NCBI RefSeq assembly: GCF_017356015.1
Contig: NZ_JAFIQV010000044.1
Location: forward strand, 1 to 54,897
Length of the DNA: 54,897 nt
Source of the DNA: Azospirillum sp. SYSU D00513
GTDB taxonomy: Bacteria > Pseudomonadota > Alphaproteobacteria > Azospirillales > Azospirillaceae
Direction of reading: 5' to 3'
Shown here: positions 31,653-40,570 of the stretch, piece after piece
Layout of the letters: each line of letters opens with the position of its first letter
How positions within the stretch are numbered: the first letter of the stretch is position 1
Position numbers and translations under genes: made by a program
Notes under the pieces: model-generated
Database searches by the model: none
Told to the model about the DNA's origin: nothing
Seen by the model: only the letters and a program-made list of their open reading frames with translations

Positions 31653-32608
31653 GGCGTGACGAACCCGACCCGCCGGTCGGCCGACAGGGTGATGCCGGCC
31701 GGGCCGGGGTCGAACAGCTCGCCGTCCACCACGAAGGGCGAGGACAGCGCCAGCGCCAGCCGGTCCGCCCGGCCGCTGGTGTAGCTCGACTCGGTCATCC
31801 AGGGGCGCGGGCGGCCGCGCAGCACCGGCACGAGCGCCCGCATCAGCCGGCGCGGCGGCGCCAGCACGTCGAGCCAACGCAAGGAGCCCTTCCCCTCGCC
31901 CCAGAAGGGGCGGATGCCCAGCGCCAGCCGGTCGAAGGTGCTGGCGAGCGTCAGGAAGCGGCGGCCGGGGCGTTGGGGTGCGCCGTCCAGCGCCAGGCTC
32001 ATCTCCTCCCCCGCCAGCATGTCCCGCCGGCCCTTGCCGACAAGGATGGAGGCGGCGGCGGCGGCGATGGTCAGCGCCACGGCGGGGCCGCTGTTGATGC
32101 CCGCCGCGTGGACATGGCTGTAGGCGAGCTTCGTGCCGGTGGAGAAGGCCCCCGCGCCGAACAGGAAGCCGCTCATCCGCCGCTCCGGCGCGTCCGTCCA
32201 GGCGATCTCCATCACCGGCGCCTCGACCCGGCCGAGGCTGCGTTGCCGTGCCGCGTCCAGCAGCCGCGCCAGCCCCTCGCCGCCGCGCCCGGCCGATCCC
32301 AGGACGCGAGCGGCGAGGTTCGTCTTGCCCGCCGGCAGCAGGGCGATGTCGGGCCAGGACTCCCCATAGGAGCGGGGCAGGGCGGTCAGCACCTCGCGGA
32401 TGGTGCCGTCGCCGCCATGGACGCCGATCACGCCGACCTCGCGCCGGTGGAATTCGGCCAGGGTCTCCTGCAGCTCCGCCGGGGTGCCGGGCTGGGCGTA
32501 GAGCAGGCCGGGGAAGCCGGCGGCCACCGCGGCGAAACCGCTCCCCTTCCGCGCGGCCCGGCGGTTGGCGAGGCTGCGCGGGTTGCTGATGACGCCGACG
32601 CGGATCAT
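31649..32608 (-). CDS. diacylglycerol/sphingoid lipid kinase family protein
   Basis: 319 residues of the DAGK catalytic (LCB5/YegS) family. The start VGVISNPRSLANRR and the nucleotide-binding VIGVHGGDGTIREVL (GGDGT) are diagnostic, with LLPAGKTNLAARVLG (usually GTxN) and a C-terminal VVDGELFDPGP segment. It would phosphorylate a lipid hydroxyl; next to spt the likely substrate is ceramide or a sphingoid base. The real start is ATG 32608, overlapping the upstream stop (ATGA). Confidence 0.88.
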   Translation of the reverse strand: MIRVGVISNPRSLANRRAARKGSGFAAVAAGFPGLLYAQPGTPAELQETLAEFHRREVGVIGVHGGDGTIREVLTALPRSYGESWPDIALLPAGKTNLAARVLGSAGRGGEGLARLLDAARQRSLGRVEAPVMEIAWTDAPERRMSGFLFGAGAFSTGTKLAYSHVHAAGINSGPAVALTIAAAAASILVGKGRRDMLAGEEMSLALDGAPQRPGRRFLTLASTFDRLALGIRPFWGEGKGSLRWLDVLAPPRRLMRALVPVLRGRPRPWMTESSYTSGRADRLALALSSPFVVDGELFDPGPAGITLSADRRVGFVTP

Positions 32609-33777
32609 CGCGCCAGCCAGGATACCAGGGGGCCGCGCCGCCGAGCGAGGAAGGCCTGCACGATCTGCAACGTGTGGACCCCCAACGAGATCACCGTCCA
32701 CCAGGCGACCGCGATCATGCCGAGGTCCGGACGTCCGGCCAGGGCACCGAGCGTCAGCAGCAGCAGGTTCGGGTTGCGCCGCGCCGTGATCAGACGGAAC
32801 CAGCTGTCGAAGGGGCGCCAGATGTGCATCTCCAGCTTGAACAGGCCGATGAACAGCCCCTCCTCCAGCCGTTGCGCCACATAGCCGCCGAAGACGATGG
32901 CGAGCATCAGCCAGGGCTGCTCCAGCGCCAGCCCGACGGTGCCCAGCCCGACGATCCAGGCCCAGTACCAGAAGGGCGGGTGGACGAGGTCGATGCCGTG
33001 GTCGAAGACGTTGCCGAGCTTCGTCGAGGTCAGGGTGACGCGGGCGAGCTTGCCGTCCACCGTGTCGAGGAAGGTCATGCCCCAGGCCATGAGGAGGCCG
33101 GGCAGGAACCATCCATGCCAGAAGGCCCACATGGCCCCCAGCACCAGGAGCAGGCTGACCCAGGTGACCGCGTTCGGCGTGATGCCCATGTCGGCGCACC
33201 AGCGCGTGACGCGCAGCGCCGGGGCGGGCCAGACATATTTGGTGACGAGGTCGGTGACACCCTTGTAGGAACCGGAGAACATCCGCTTCTCCACCGCCGG
33301 CAAGGTCTCCGCCGTGAGGTGCAGCAGGTAGGGCGCCTCCCGCTTGCGCAGGGCGTTGTTGTAGGCGGAGCTGAGTTCGCCGGGGCTGACGATCCGCAAG
33401 CCCTCCGGCAGCGGCGCGCCATCGGCGAGCGCGCGGGCCGTGGCCTCGGCCAGTTCGGCGCGGACGGCGGCGGCGACCGGGCGGCCCGAGTCGGTGGTCA
33501 GCACCGTGTCGGCGGCGCGGGCGAGGTCGGCGACCAGCACCGCGTCGAAGACATGGTCGTCGCGGATCAGCAGATGGCGGCGGCCGGGCTCGGCCGTCCC
33601 CGTCCAGGCGGCGGTCTCCTCCACGCCCGCGCGGCGCAGCGCCCGGCGCAGCCGTTCGGACGAGGTCATGCCCCACAGCCGCACGGGGCTGTCGCCGATG
33701 ATGCGGGCGACCGGCCCACGGTCGGACTCGACAGCGGGGCGGCCGTCGGTCATTGGATTGTCAGCACTCACACCCAC
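32605..33777 (-). CDS. CDP-alcohol phosphatidyltransferase with N-terminal NTP-transferase-like domain
   Basis: 390 residues. The second half has the CDP-alcohol motif DGKLARVTLTSTKLGNVFDH followed by GID, i.e. DGxxAR(x8)GxxxDxxxD, within about six membrane helices. The first 190 residues form a soluble domain resembling the end of a sugar/inositol-phosphate nucleotidyltransferase (VEKRMFSGSYKGVTDLVTKY). That arrangement resembles bifunctional inositol-phosphate cytidylyl-/phosphatidyltransferases, but the N-terminal catalytic motif is not intact. It probably transfers a head-group alcohol phosphate to or from a CDP-activated partner. GTG 33777 has AAGGAAG before it; ATG 33753 is an alternative. 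Confidence 0.85.
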   Translation of the reverse strand: MGVSADNPMTDGRPAVESDRGPVARIIGDSPVRLWGMTSSERLRRALRRAGVEETAAWTGTAEPGRRHLLIRDDHVFDAVLVADLARAADTVLTTDSGRPVAAAVRAELAEATARALADGAPLPEGLRIVSPGELSSAYNNALRKREAPYLLHLTAETLPAVEKRMFSGSYKGVTDLVTKYVWPAPALRVTRWCADMGITPNAVTWVSLLLVLGAMWAFWHGWFLPGLLMAWGMTFLDTVDGKLARVTLTSTKLGNVFDHGIDLVHPPFWYWAWIVGLGTVGLALEQPWLMLAIVFGGYVAQRLEEGLFIGLFKLEMHIWRPFDSWFRLITARRNPNLLLLTLGALAGRPDLGMIAVAWWTVISLGVHTLQIVQAFLARRRGPLVSWLAR

Positions 33778-33794
33778 GGGACGTCTTCCTTCTC

Positions 33795-34742
33795 ATGCGG
33801 CCGGCCTATCGCTTCGCGCATTTCTCCGATCCGCATCTGCCTCTTCCCGACGGCTGGCCGGCACCGTTGCGCCATCTCGCCGGAAAGCGACTTTTAGGTT
33901 TTGCGTCATGGCGGCGCAAGCGCCACCAGATCCACCGCCCCGAGGTTCTCGCCGCCCTGGTGGAGGACGTCGCCCGCCACGCCCCCGATCACCTCGCCGT
34001 GACGGGCGATCTGGTGAACATCGCGCTGCCCGAGGAGTTCGTCCTGGCCCGCGCCTGGCTGGAGGGGCTCGGCGCCCCCGACCACGTCACGGTGGTCCCC
34101 GGCAACCACGACGCCACCGTTGTGGTGCCCGAGTCGCGGGGCATCGGCCTCTGGCGGCCCTGGATGACCGGCGACGCTGCCGGGAACGGTGGAGGAGACG
34201 CGGAGGAGGGGACCGTCGCCTTCCCCTTCGTTCGGCGCCGCGGCCCTGTCGCCTTCGTCGGCGTCTCCACCGCCGTGCCCAGCCTGCCCCTGCTCGCCAT
34301 CGGCACGGTTGGCCCGGCCCAGCTCGAACGGCTGGAAGCGACGCTGACGGAGCTCGGGCGCGAGGGCCTGTTCCGCGTCGTCCTCATGCACCATGCTCCG
34401 CTCATCGTCCGCGGCAACGCCCGCAAGGCGCTGACCGACCGCAAGCGCGTGCAGGCCCTGCTGGCCCGCACGGGTGCCGAGCTGGTTCTGCATGGCCACT
34501 ACCACCAGGGCAACCTCTGCCACCTGCCAGGCCCCGGCGGCCGCGCCATCCCCGTCGTCGGGGTGGCCTCCGCCTCCGCCACGCCGATCCTCGGCCTGCC
34601 CCCCGCCCAATGGGCGCAGTTCACCGTGACCGAACAGCCCGGCGGCGGCTGGCGCCTCTCGGCCCTGATCCGCAGCTACGCCGACGGCGCGTTCCGCGAC
34701 GAATCGCGGTTCGCGGTGGGGTATGACGAAGCGGGCTCGTGA
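33795..34742 (+). CDS. calcineurin-like metallophosphoesterase
   Basis: 315 residues with the five metal-site motifs: HFSDPHL, VTGDLVN, VPGNHDATV, LMHHAPL and LHGHYHQGN. These belong to the Icc/LpxH-like class of phosphoesterases. No signal peptide, so it is cytoplasmic. Divergent from the head-group operon, it might hydrolyse a phosphodiester or a nucleotide-activated lipid intermediate; that is inference only. No good ribosome site precedes ATG 33795. Confidence 0.88.
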   Translation: MRPAYRFAHFSDPHLPLPDGWPAPLRHLAGKRLLGFASWRRKRHQIHRPEVLAALVEDVARHAPDHLAVTGDLVNIALPEEFVLARAWLEGLGAPDHVTVVPGNHDATVVVPESRGIGLWRPWMTGDAAGNGGGDAEEGTVAFPFVRRRGPVAFVGVSTAVPSLPLLAIGTVGPAQLERLEATLTELGREGLFRVVLMHHAPLIVRGNARKALTDRKRVQALLARTGAELVLHGHYHQGNLCHLPGPGGRAIPVVGVASASATPILGLPPAQWAQFTVTEQPGGGWRLSALIRSYADGAFRDESRFAVGYDEAGS

Positions 34743-34843
34743 TCCTGCCCTGACGTGACCAGCGGCGGGCGTCGAGCGGACCCATTCCCGCCCCGCCCGT
34801 GTTTCCCCCGAAATGTCCCGGCGTCGAGAGAGGACCACCGCCC

Positions 34844-35059
34844 ATGCGCAGCACCGACAAGATCATCCGGCTCGCGGAAACGGGTGTGAACCTGACGGTG
34901 GACGCGTCGGGGCGTTCGGCGGAGAGCCTGTTCCGGATCGCGCAGGCATCGCGCCAGGCCGGCGGCTACCTGACCGTGATCAACACGGAAAAGATCGACA
35001 CCGAGGATCTGGTCAAGCTCGCCCGCTTCGGGCTGGGCGCCATCACCATCGCCGTGTGA
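34844..35059 (+). CDS. small conserved protein of unknown function
   Basis: 71 residues: STDKIIRLAETGVNLTVDAS, then SAESLFRIAQASRQAGGYLT, then DLVKLARFGLGAITIAV. Alternating helix and strand of the type found in small conserved proteobacterial proteins. AGAGAGGA lies upstream of ATG 34844. No known family name. Confidence 0.65.
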   Translation: MRSTDKIIRLAETGVNLTVDASGRSAESLFRIAQASRQAGGYLTVINTEKIDTEDLVKLARFGLGAITIAV

Positions 35060-35101
35060 GGGCGCCGCCTGGACGCCAGGTCCGGCCCCCGGTGCCGACC
35101 C

Positions 35102-35599
35102 TCAGCGGTAGCGCATCGCGATGTCCTGCTGCTGGTCGCCGGGTGCCGCGGTGAAGCGGACCGACTCGTAGCTCGGCAGGCCGAAGGTGGCGGGGGCGTC
35201 GTGGGAGAAGCCGAAGCCCTCGGCGGGAAGGCCGACGAGATTGCGGTTGAAGTCCTCGTCGCCGTTTTCGTCGTGATAGACGGCGATGCCGTAGCTCGCC
35301 TGCGGCGGCACGGCGAGGCAGACCTCCGTCCGTCCCTCCGCCGCGGGCACGCGGACGCGCGCGAGCTTGCGGCCGGAGGCCAGGAAGTCCGACGGGTTCT
35401 CGCCATAGACGGTGACCACCACCCGGCCTTTGCCGCTGCGCACGCCGGTCACCGCCACGTGCAGCCGCACTTGGTCGGAGGCGTCGCCGCAGGCCGCCGC
35501 CTTGCCGGACAGGGTGGCCTTTTCGGGTTCCGCGGCCCCGGCCGGGGCGAGGGCCAGGAGGGGGAGAAACAGGGCGAGGGTCGGGAGGCGCGGGATCAT
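35102..35599 (-). CDS. DUF2141 domain secreted protein
   Basis: 165 residues with a Sec signal peptide (LPTLALFLPLLALAPAGAA) and a beta-rich DUF2141 domain: VAVTGVRSGKGRVVVTVYGE, YGIAVYHDENGDEDFNRNLV, GLPAEGFGFSHDA, FGLPSYESVRF. Function of the family is unknown; members are periplasmic or outer-surface. ATG 35599 is chosen over 35620 because GGACC precedes it and the signal starts there. Confidence 0.85.
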   Translation of the reverse strand: MIPRLPTLALFLPLLALAPAGAAEPEKATLSGKAAACGDASDQVRLHVAVTGVRSGKGRVVVTVYGENPSDFLASGRKLARVRVPAAEGRTEVCLAVPPQASYGIAVYHDENGDEDFNRNLVGLPAEGFGFSHDAPATFGLPSYESVRFTAAPGDQQQDIAMRYR

Positions 35600-35773
35600 G
35601 CGTGGTCCAGTCGTGTCCATATCGCGTCGGCACCGGGTCGGCGTCTTGTGGCCGGCGGCCGTTTCCCCGTTCTAGGCCAGGGCGGCCGGCCGGGGTTGTT
35701 TGATTTGCGTGTCGCCGCCCGTCGGCATAAATAGGGGGCAACCATAGTTGGGAACGGGGCTCTGTCCAGTACC

Positions 35774-36217
35774 ATGTCCAACGCGACGATGCAGAAATTC
35801 GGGTATCCGCGCACGCTGGTGGCGGAGACGTCGCATTGGGCCGTGCTGGTCCGGCCGCAGCAGCCGACGCTCGGCTCGCTGGTGCTGGCCTGCCGGGAGC
35901 CGGCGACGGCCTTCGGCCAGCTCGGCGCCGAGGCCTTCGCCGACCTCCGCACGGCCGTGGCCGGGTTGGAGCGGATGCTGACGGACTTCGTCGCCTATGA
36001 GAAAATCAACCATCTCATGCTGATGATGGTCGATCCGGACGTGCATTTTCACGTCATCCCGCGTTACCAGGGGGTGCGCCGCTTCGGCGGGCTGGACTTC
36101 CCGGACGAGGGCTGGCCCGCGGTCCCCGCCCTTGGCAAGGCCGTGACCCCGGACGAGGACACGCTCGGCCAACTCGTCGCGGAGCTGCGCGCGCGCTGGG
36201 TGGCCGCCACCGCCTGA
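35774..36217 (+). CDS. HIT family hydrolase
   Basis: 147 residues with the histidine-triad strand DPDVHFHVIPRY and the preceding helix typical of HIT nucleotide hydrolases or transferases. HIT proteins cleave nucleoside 5'-phosphoramidates or dinucleoside polyphosphates. Complete at usual length. It precedes the permease pair by 70 nt and may be co-transcribed. Confidence 0.88.
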   Translation: MSNATMQKFGYPRTLVAETSHWAVLVRPQQPTLGSLVLACREPATAFGQLGAEAFADLRTAVAGLERMLTDFVAYEKINHLMLMMVDPDVHFHVIPRYQGVRRFGGLDFPDEGWPAVPALGKAVTPDEDTLGQLVAELRARWVAATA

Positions 36218-36287
36218 CGGCCCGACAAGCCTGGCCCGCCGGGCCTGCTCCACCAACGATCCCGCGGCGGTCCCGGCCGCCGCCCCG

Positions 36288-37493
36288 ATGAGTCCCGCCT
36301 TGCGCCTGATCGACCGCTACATCCTGCTCCAGACGGCCAAGCCGCTCGGCATCTCGCTGGCGGTCGTGCTGGTGGCGATGCTGCTGGAGCGCATCCTGCG
36401 GCTGTTCGACCTCCTGGCCCAGACGAGCGCCGCCTTCGGCCCGATCCTGGCGATGGCGGCGAACCTCGTCCCGCATTACTTGGGCCTGGCCCTGCCGGCG
36501 GCCTTCTTCATCAGCTGCTTCCTGGTCGCCGCCCGTTTCAGCGAGGACAACGAGCTGGACGCGCTGCGCGACTGCGGCCTGTCGATCCGGCGCTTTTCCC
36601 GGCCCTTCCTGGGGCTCGGTGCCGTTCTGGTGCTGTTCAGCATCCTGCTGTACGGCTACATGCAGCCCTATTCCCGCTACGCCTACCGCGCGATCTTCTA
36701 CGCCGTGACCAACGCCTCCTGGGACGCCACCGTCACCGAGGGCACCTTCATCAACGCCGGCAACGGCTACACCGTCTTCGCCGAGAAGGTGGACATGGGC
36801 GGGCAGACCCTGCGCAAGGTCTTCGTCCATGAGACTCAGCCGGACGGCGAGGTCTCCACGACCGCCGAGGAGGGCGCCCTGGCCTTGAGCGAGGACGGGT
36901 TCAACCTCGTCCTGCTGCTGCGCAAGGCGGTGCAGATCCGCACCGGCGCCGACGGGCAGCATTCCGTGTTGGCCTTCGACGCGCTGACGCTCAGCCGCCC
37001 CTTCTCGCGGGAGATCCCGCTGTTCCGTTCGCGCGGCGACGACGAGCGCGAGCTGACCATGGGCGAGCTTCGGGCGGAATGGGAGAAGCCCGCGCCGGGC
37101 GTGCCCGCCACCCAGCTCCGGTCGGAGTTCAACGCGCGCATCGTGCGGTCGCTGTCTCTGGTCTTCCTGCCGATGCTGGCGGTGCCGATGGGGGTGGGGG
37201 CGAAGCGGTCGCGGCGCTGGCAGGGCATCGTGCTCGCCGCCGTGATCCTGGTGGTCTACAACCACACGCTCCAGTTCGGCGAGAGCCTCGCCGACCTCGG
37301 CCGGGCCGACCCGATCCTGGCGCTCTGGGGACCCTTCCTGGTCTTCTCCACCCTGTGCGCGGCGATCTACCTCTACGCGGAGCGGCATCCCGGCGCCGAC
37401 CCGTTCGGCGCCGTGTTCGACTGGCTGGACGGGCTGGTCGCCCGGCTGGGCCGTCTGATGCCCCGTGGCCTGCTGCGGAAGGCGCGCACATGA
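36288..37493 (+). CDS. lptF: LptF/LptG family permease (first of a pair)
   Basis: 401 residues of the YjgP/YjgQ family. Three membrane spans near the N-terminus (LGISLAVVLVAMLLERILRL; LVPHYLGLALPAAFFISCFL; LGAVLVLFSILLYGYM), a periplasmic jellyroll domain (about 125-285), and three C-terminal spans. The family forms, with LptB, the inner-membrane extractor for LPS. It overlaps the second permease gene (ATGA). Because it lies inside a sphingolipid cluster and not with LPS genes, a sphingolipid cargo is plausible; the symbol denotes family only. Confidence 0.85.
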   Translation: MSPALRLIDRYILLQTAKPLGISLAVVLVAMLLERILRLFDLLAQTSAAFGPILAMAANLVPHYLGLALPAAFFISCFLVAARFSEDNELDALRDCGLSIRRFSRPFLGLGAVLVLFSILLYGYMQPYSRYAYRAIFYAVTNASWDATVTEGTFINAGNGYTVFAEKVDMGGQTLRKVFVHETQPDGEVSTTAEEGALALSEDGFNLVLLLRKAVQIRTGADGQHSVLAFDALTLSRPFSREIPLFRSRGDDERELTMGELRAEWEKPAPGVPATQLRSEFNARIVRSLSLVFLPMLAVPMGVGAKRSRRWQGIVLAAVILVVYNHTLQFGESLADLGRADPILALWGPFLVFSTLCAAIYLYAERHPGADPFGAVFDWLDGLVARLGRLMPRGLLRKART

Positions 37494-38554
37494 CGCTCAC
37501 CCGCTATTTCACCCGCGCCTTCGCCGGGCGCTTCCTGGCGGTGATCTTCGCCTTCGCCTCGCTGCTCCAGCTGCTCGACCTGCTCGACAAGGCCAGCCAG
37601 CTGCTGAAGCGCGGGCAGGGCATGGGGGGACTGGCCACCTATTTCGCGCTGCAGTTCCCGCTCTTCATCAGCCAGCTCGTGCCGATGGCGGTGCTGATCG
37701 GCGCGCTGCTGGCCTTCATGGGGCTGGCCCAGCACAACGAGATCGTGGCGCTGCGCGCCGCCGGCGCCTCGCCGCTGCGCCTGTTCCGCATCCTCGTGCC
37801 GACCGCCATCCTGGTGGCCGTCGCCCATTTCCTGCTGATCGACCAGGTGGCGCCGCGGGCCGAGCGGGCGCTCCAGGACTGGTGGATCTCCATCACCCCG
37901 CCGGAGGAGCGCAAGACACCGGAGCGCTACTGGATGCACACGGAGTCCAGCGTCCTGTCCTTCCGCCGGGTGGAGGAGGACGGGCGGCTGCTGCGCGGCG
38001 TGGTCGTCGTCCAGCTCGACGAGCGCGGCGTCGCGCGGGACCGCATCGCCGCGCGCGAGGCCGCCTGGGAGGAGGGGGGATGGGTGCTGCGCGGCGTGGA
38101 CACGCTGACCCTGCGCGGCACGACCCAGCTCACCGCCTCCTCCGAGGCGCTGGCCTGGCCGAACGGGCCGACGCCGGAGAATGTCCTGCTGGTCAGCACC
38201 CCGACCGAGTTCCTGTCCCTGGACCGGCTCAGCGCCATCATAGCCGGAACCTGGTCCGGCACGCGCAACCGGGCCTTCTACCAGATGCAGTTCCAGAAGG
38301 CCTTCGCGGTCCCCGCGACCTCCATCCTGATGCTGCTGCTGGCCCAACCGGCGCTTCACGGCATCCGGCGCAGCAGCGCTTTCGGGGCGGGCGTCGCGCT
38401 TGGCCTCGTGCTGGGCTTGATTTTCCTCGTGTTTCAGGGACTCATGGCATCGCTCGCCGAGGCGGGCGTCCTGCCGCCCTTCCTGGCGGCCTGGGTGCCG
38501 CTGGCGATATTTTTCTGCATCGGCATCGCGCTGATCCTGCATCTTGAAGAGTGA
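37490..38554 (+). CDS. lptG: LptG/LptF family permease (second of a pair)
   Basis: 354 residues. TRYFTRAFAGRFLAVIFAF and LLQLLDLLDKASQL open the first span, and MAVLIGALLAFMGLAQHNEI with VALRAAGASPLRLFRILVP is the family coupling-helix region that contacts the ATPase. The periplasmic beta domain spans about 130-250 and three spans end the protein. It is the heterodimer partner of the preceding gene, with which it is translationally coupled. No LptB ATPase, LptC or LptA is encoded here, so it must share or borrow an ATPase. Confidence 0.88.
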   Translation: MTLTRYFTRAFAGRFLAVIFAFASLLQLLDLLDKASQLLKRGQGMGGLATYFALQFPLFISQLVPMAVLIGALLAFMGLAQHNEIVALRAAGASPLRLFRILVPTAILVAVAHFLLIDQVAPRAERALQDWWISITPPEERKTPERYWMHTESSVLSFRRVEEDGRLLRGVVVVQLDERGVARDRIAAREAAWEEGGWVLRGVDTLTLRGTTQLTASSEALAWPNGPTPENVLLVSTPTEFLSLDRLSAIIAGTWSGTRNRAFYQMQFQKAFAVPATSILMLLLAQPALHGIRRSSAFGAGVALGLVLGLIFLVFQGLMASLAEAGVLPPFLAAWVPLAIFFCIGIALILHLEE

Positions 38555-38591
38555 GGCGCGACCGCGCCGGCAAGAGGTTCGAGGAAAGACC

Positions 38592-39380
38592 ATGAGGCTA
38601 TCCGGCTGGAAGGGACGGAGCTACGACCTGGGGCGGATGTCCCTGCGGGAGCTGTTCGTCGCCTACGCGACCTATCCCGCGATCCAGGTCTACGCCGTGA
38701 TCACCGTCGTCGGGGCGATCCTGGCCGCCGCCTGGACGGAACGGCCGTGGCACACCGCGCTGACGGTGCTGGTCGTGGTGGCGCTCTACCCCTTCGTGGA
38801 GTACGGGCTGCACCGCTACATCCTGCACGCCCGCATCCTCTACAAGTCGCCGCTGACGGCATCGCTGTGGAAGCGCGTGCATTTCGACCACCACCAGGAC
38901 CCGCACAAGCTGGACGTGCTGTTCGGCTCGCTGACCAACACGCTGCCGATGCTGGTCGGCGTCTCGGTGCCGGTCGGGCTGGCGGTGGACGGGGCGGCCG
39001 GCGGGGCGGCGGCGCTCGCCACCGCGACGCTGCTGATGTCCGTCTACGAGTTCTGCCACTGCATCCAGCATCTGAACTACCAGCCGAAGAGCCGCCTGCT
39101 GCGCCGGATGAAGCAGCGCCACCTCGCCCACCATTTCCACGACGAGAACGGCAATTACGGCATCACCGGCTTCGTGATCGACCGGGCACTCGGCACCTAT
39201 TACGACAGCCCGCAGGAGCGCCCGCGCAGCCCGACCGTCTTCAACCTGGGCTACGACGTCGCGGAATCGCAACGCTATCCCTGGGTAGCGGAGCTGACCG
39301 GCTCGCCCCCGCGCGACCGGCCGCCGAGCGCCAAGGAAACGCGGGAGCCGCGCGGCGGGGACGAGGCCGTCGCGAATTGA
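38592..39380 (+). CDS. fatty acid hydroxylase / sterol desaturase superfamily protein
   Basis: 262-residue membrane di-iron enzyme. Histidine boxes are seen in order: HRYILH, FDHHQDPH, HCIQHLNY, HLAHHFHDENGNYG. Membrane spans lie at about 30-70 and 115-150. Members hydroxylate fatty acids, sphingoid bases or ceramides. Location between a permease pair and ceramide synthase suggests it adds a hydroxyl to the ceramide acyl chain or base. GAGGAAAGACC precedes ATG 38592. Its stop overlaps the next gene. Confidence 0.88.
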   Translation: MRLSGWKGRSYDLGRMSLRELFVAYATYPAIQVYAVITVVGAILAAAWTERPWHTALTVLVVVALYPFVEYGLHRYILHARILYKSPLTASLWKRVHFDHHQDPHKLDVLFGSLTNTLPMLVGVSVPVGLAVDGAAGGAAALATATLLMSVYEFCHCIQHLNYQPKSRLLRRMKQRHLAHHFHDENGNYGITGFVIDRALGTYYDSPQERPRSPTVFNLGYDVAESQRYPWVAELTGSPPRDRPPSAKETREPRGGDEAVAN

Positions 39381-40570
39381 CGGTCGAATTGACGGCCCCC
39401 TCCGACCGGCCGAGGCCTCCCGGAGCGGGGGACGGCGGGCTGGAGATCCGGCCCGTCGAGACCCGCGCCGGCCTCGACCGCTTCATCCGCCTGCCCTTCG
39501 CGCTGCACCGCGGCGACCCCCACTGGGTGCCGCCCCTGATGATGGAGCGGCGCGGCGCCCTGTCGCCAGACAAGAACCCCTTCTTCCGCCACGCCGAGAC
39601 GCGCTTCTGGATCGCCAGCCGCGCCGGGCGCGACGTGGGCCGCATCAGCGCGCAGGTGGACCGCCTCGCCCTGGCGCCGCCCGGCCTGGAGACGGGCGGG
39701 CCGATCGGCCATTTCGGCCTGCTGGCGGCCGTGGACGACCCGGCCGTGGTCGCGGCGCTGACGGCCACCGCCGAGGACTGGCTGCGCGGGCGCGGCATGG
39801 CGCGCGTCCTCGGCCCCTTCAACCTCTCCATCAACGAGGAGACGGGGCTGCTGGTGGACGGCTTCGACACGCCGCCCATGCTGATGATGGGGCATGACCG
39901 GCCCTGGCTCGGCCCACATCTGGAGGCCGCCGGCTACGCCAACGCCAAGGACGTGCTGGCCTACATCAGCGAGGGTGACCTGCCGCAGGCCCTGCGCAAG
40001 CGGCTCGACCGGCCCCTGCCGCCGGACGTCACCGTCCGCCCCCTGCGCATGGCCGAATACCGGCGGGAGATCGACCGGCTGGTCGCCATCTTCAACGACG
40101 CCTGGAGCGGGAACTGGGGCTTCGTCCCCATGACCGAGGCCGAGGTGGACCACATGGCCACGCAGATGAAGCCGCTGATCCACGAGCGGCTGGTCTGGTT
40201 CGCCGAGGTCAAGGGGGAGCCCGCCGCCTTCATCGTCTGCCTGCCCAACCTGAACGAGGCCATACGCGACCTGAACGGCAGCCTCTTCCCGCTGGGCTGG
40301 GCGAAGCTGCTCTGGCGGCTGAAGGTTAAGCGGCTGGAGACCGGGCGCGTGCCCCTGATGGGCGTGCGCCGGCAACACGCCAGCAGCTTCCTCGGCAGCA
40401 CCCTCACCTTCGTCCTTATGCACCGGCTGCGGCAGGAGGCGGTGAGGCTCGGCATGAAGCGGATGGAGATGTCCTGGGTGCTGGAGGACAACAAGCCCAT
40501 GCGCCACATCGCCGAGGTGCTCGGCGGGCGCGTCTACAAGACCTACCGGATCTACGGGAAGAGCCTGTGA
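39377..40570 (+). CDS. GNAT-type bacterial ceramide synthase candidate (bCerS family)
   Basis: 397 residues of the long GNAT-like family that includes the bacterial ceramide synthase of Caulobacter. Conserved blocks: FIRLPFALHRGDPHWVPPL, KNPFFRHAETRFWIASR, FGLLAAVDDPAV, RVLGPFNLSINEETGLLVDG, PPMLMMGHDRPWL, and C-terminal VLEDNKPMRHIAEVLGG. It would N-acylate the sphingoid base. The start is uncertain: TTG 39377 overlaps the hydroxylase stop (TTGA), and TTG 39389 is an alternative. It is coupled at its end to the next gene (GTGA). Confidence 0.82.
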   Translation: MTVELTAPSDRPRPPGAGDGGLEIRPVETRAGLDRFIRLPFALHRGDPHWVPPLMMERRGALSPDKNPFFRHAETRFWIASRAGRDVGRISAQVDRLALAPPGLETGGPIGHFGLLAAVDDPAVVAALTATAEDWLRGRGMARVLGPFNLSINEETGLLVDGFDTPPMLMMGHDRPWLGPHLEAAGYANAKDVLAYISEGDLPQALRKRLDRPLPPDVTVRPLRMAEYRREIDRLVAIFNDAWSGNWGFVPMTEAEVDHMATQMKPLIHERLVWFAEVKGEPAAFIVCLPNLNEAIRDLNGSLFPLGWAKLLWRLKVKRLETGRVPLMGVRRQHASSFLGSTLTFVLMHRLRQEAVRLGMKRMEMSWVLEDNKPMRHIAEVLGGRVYKTYRIYGKSL

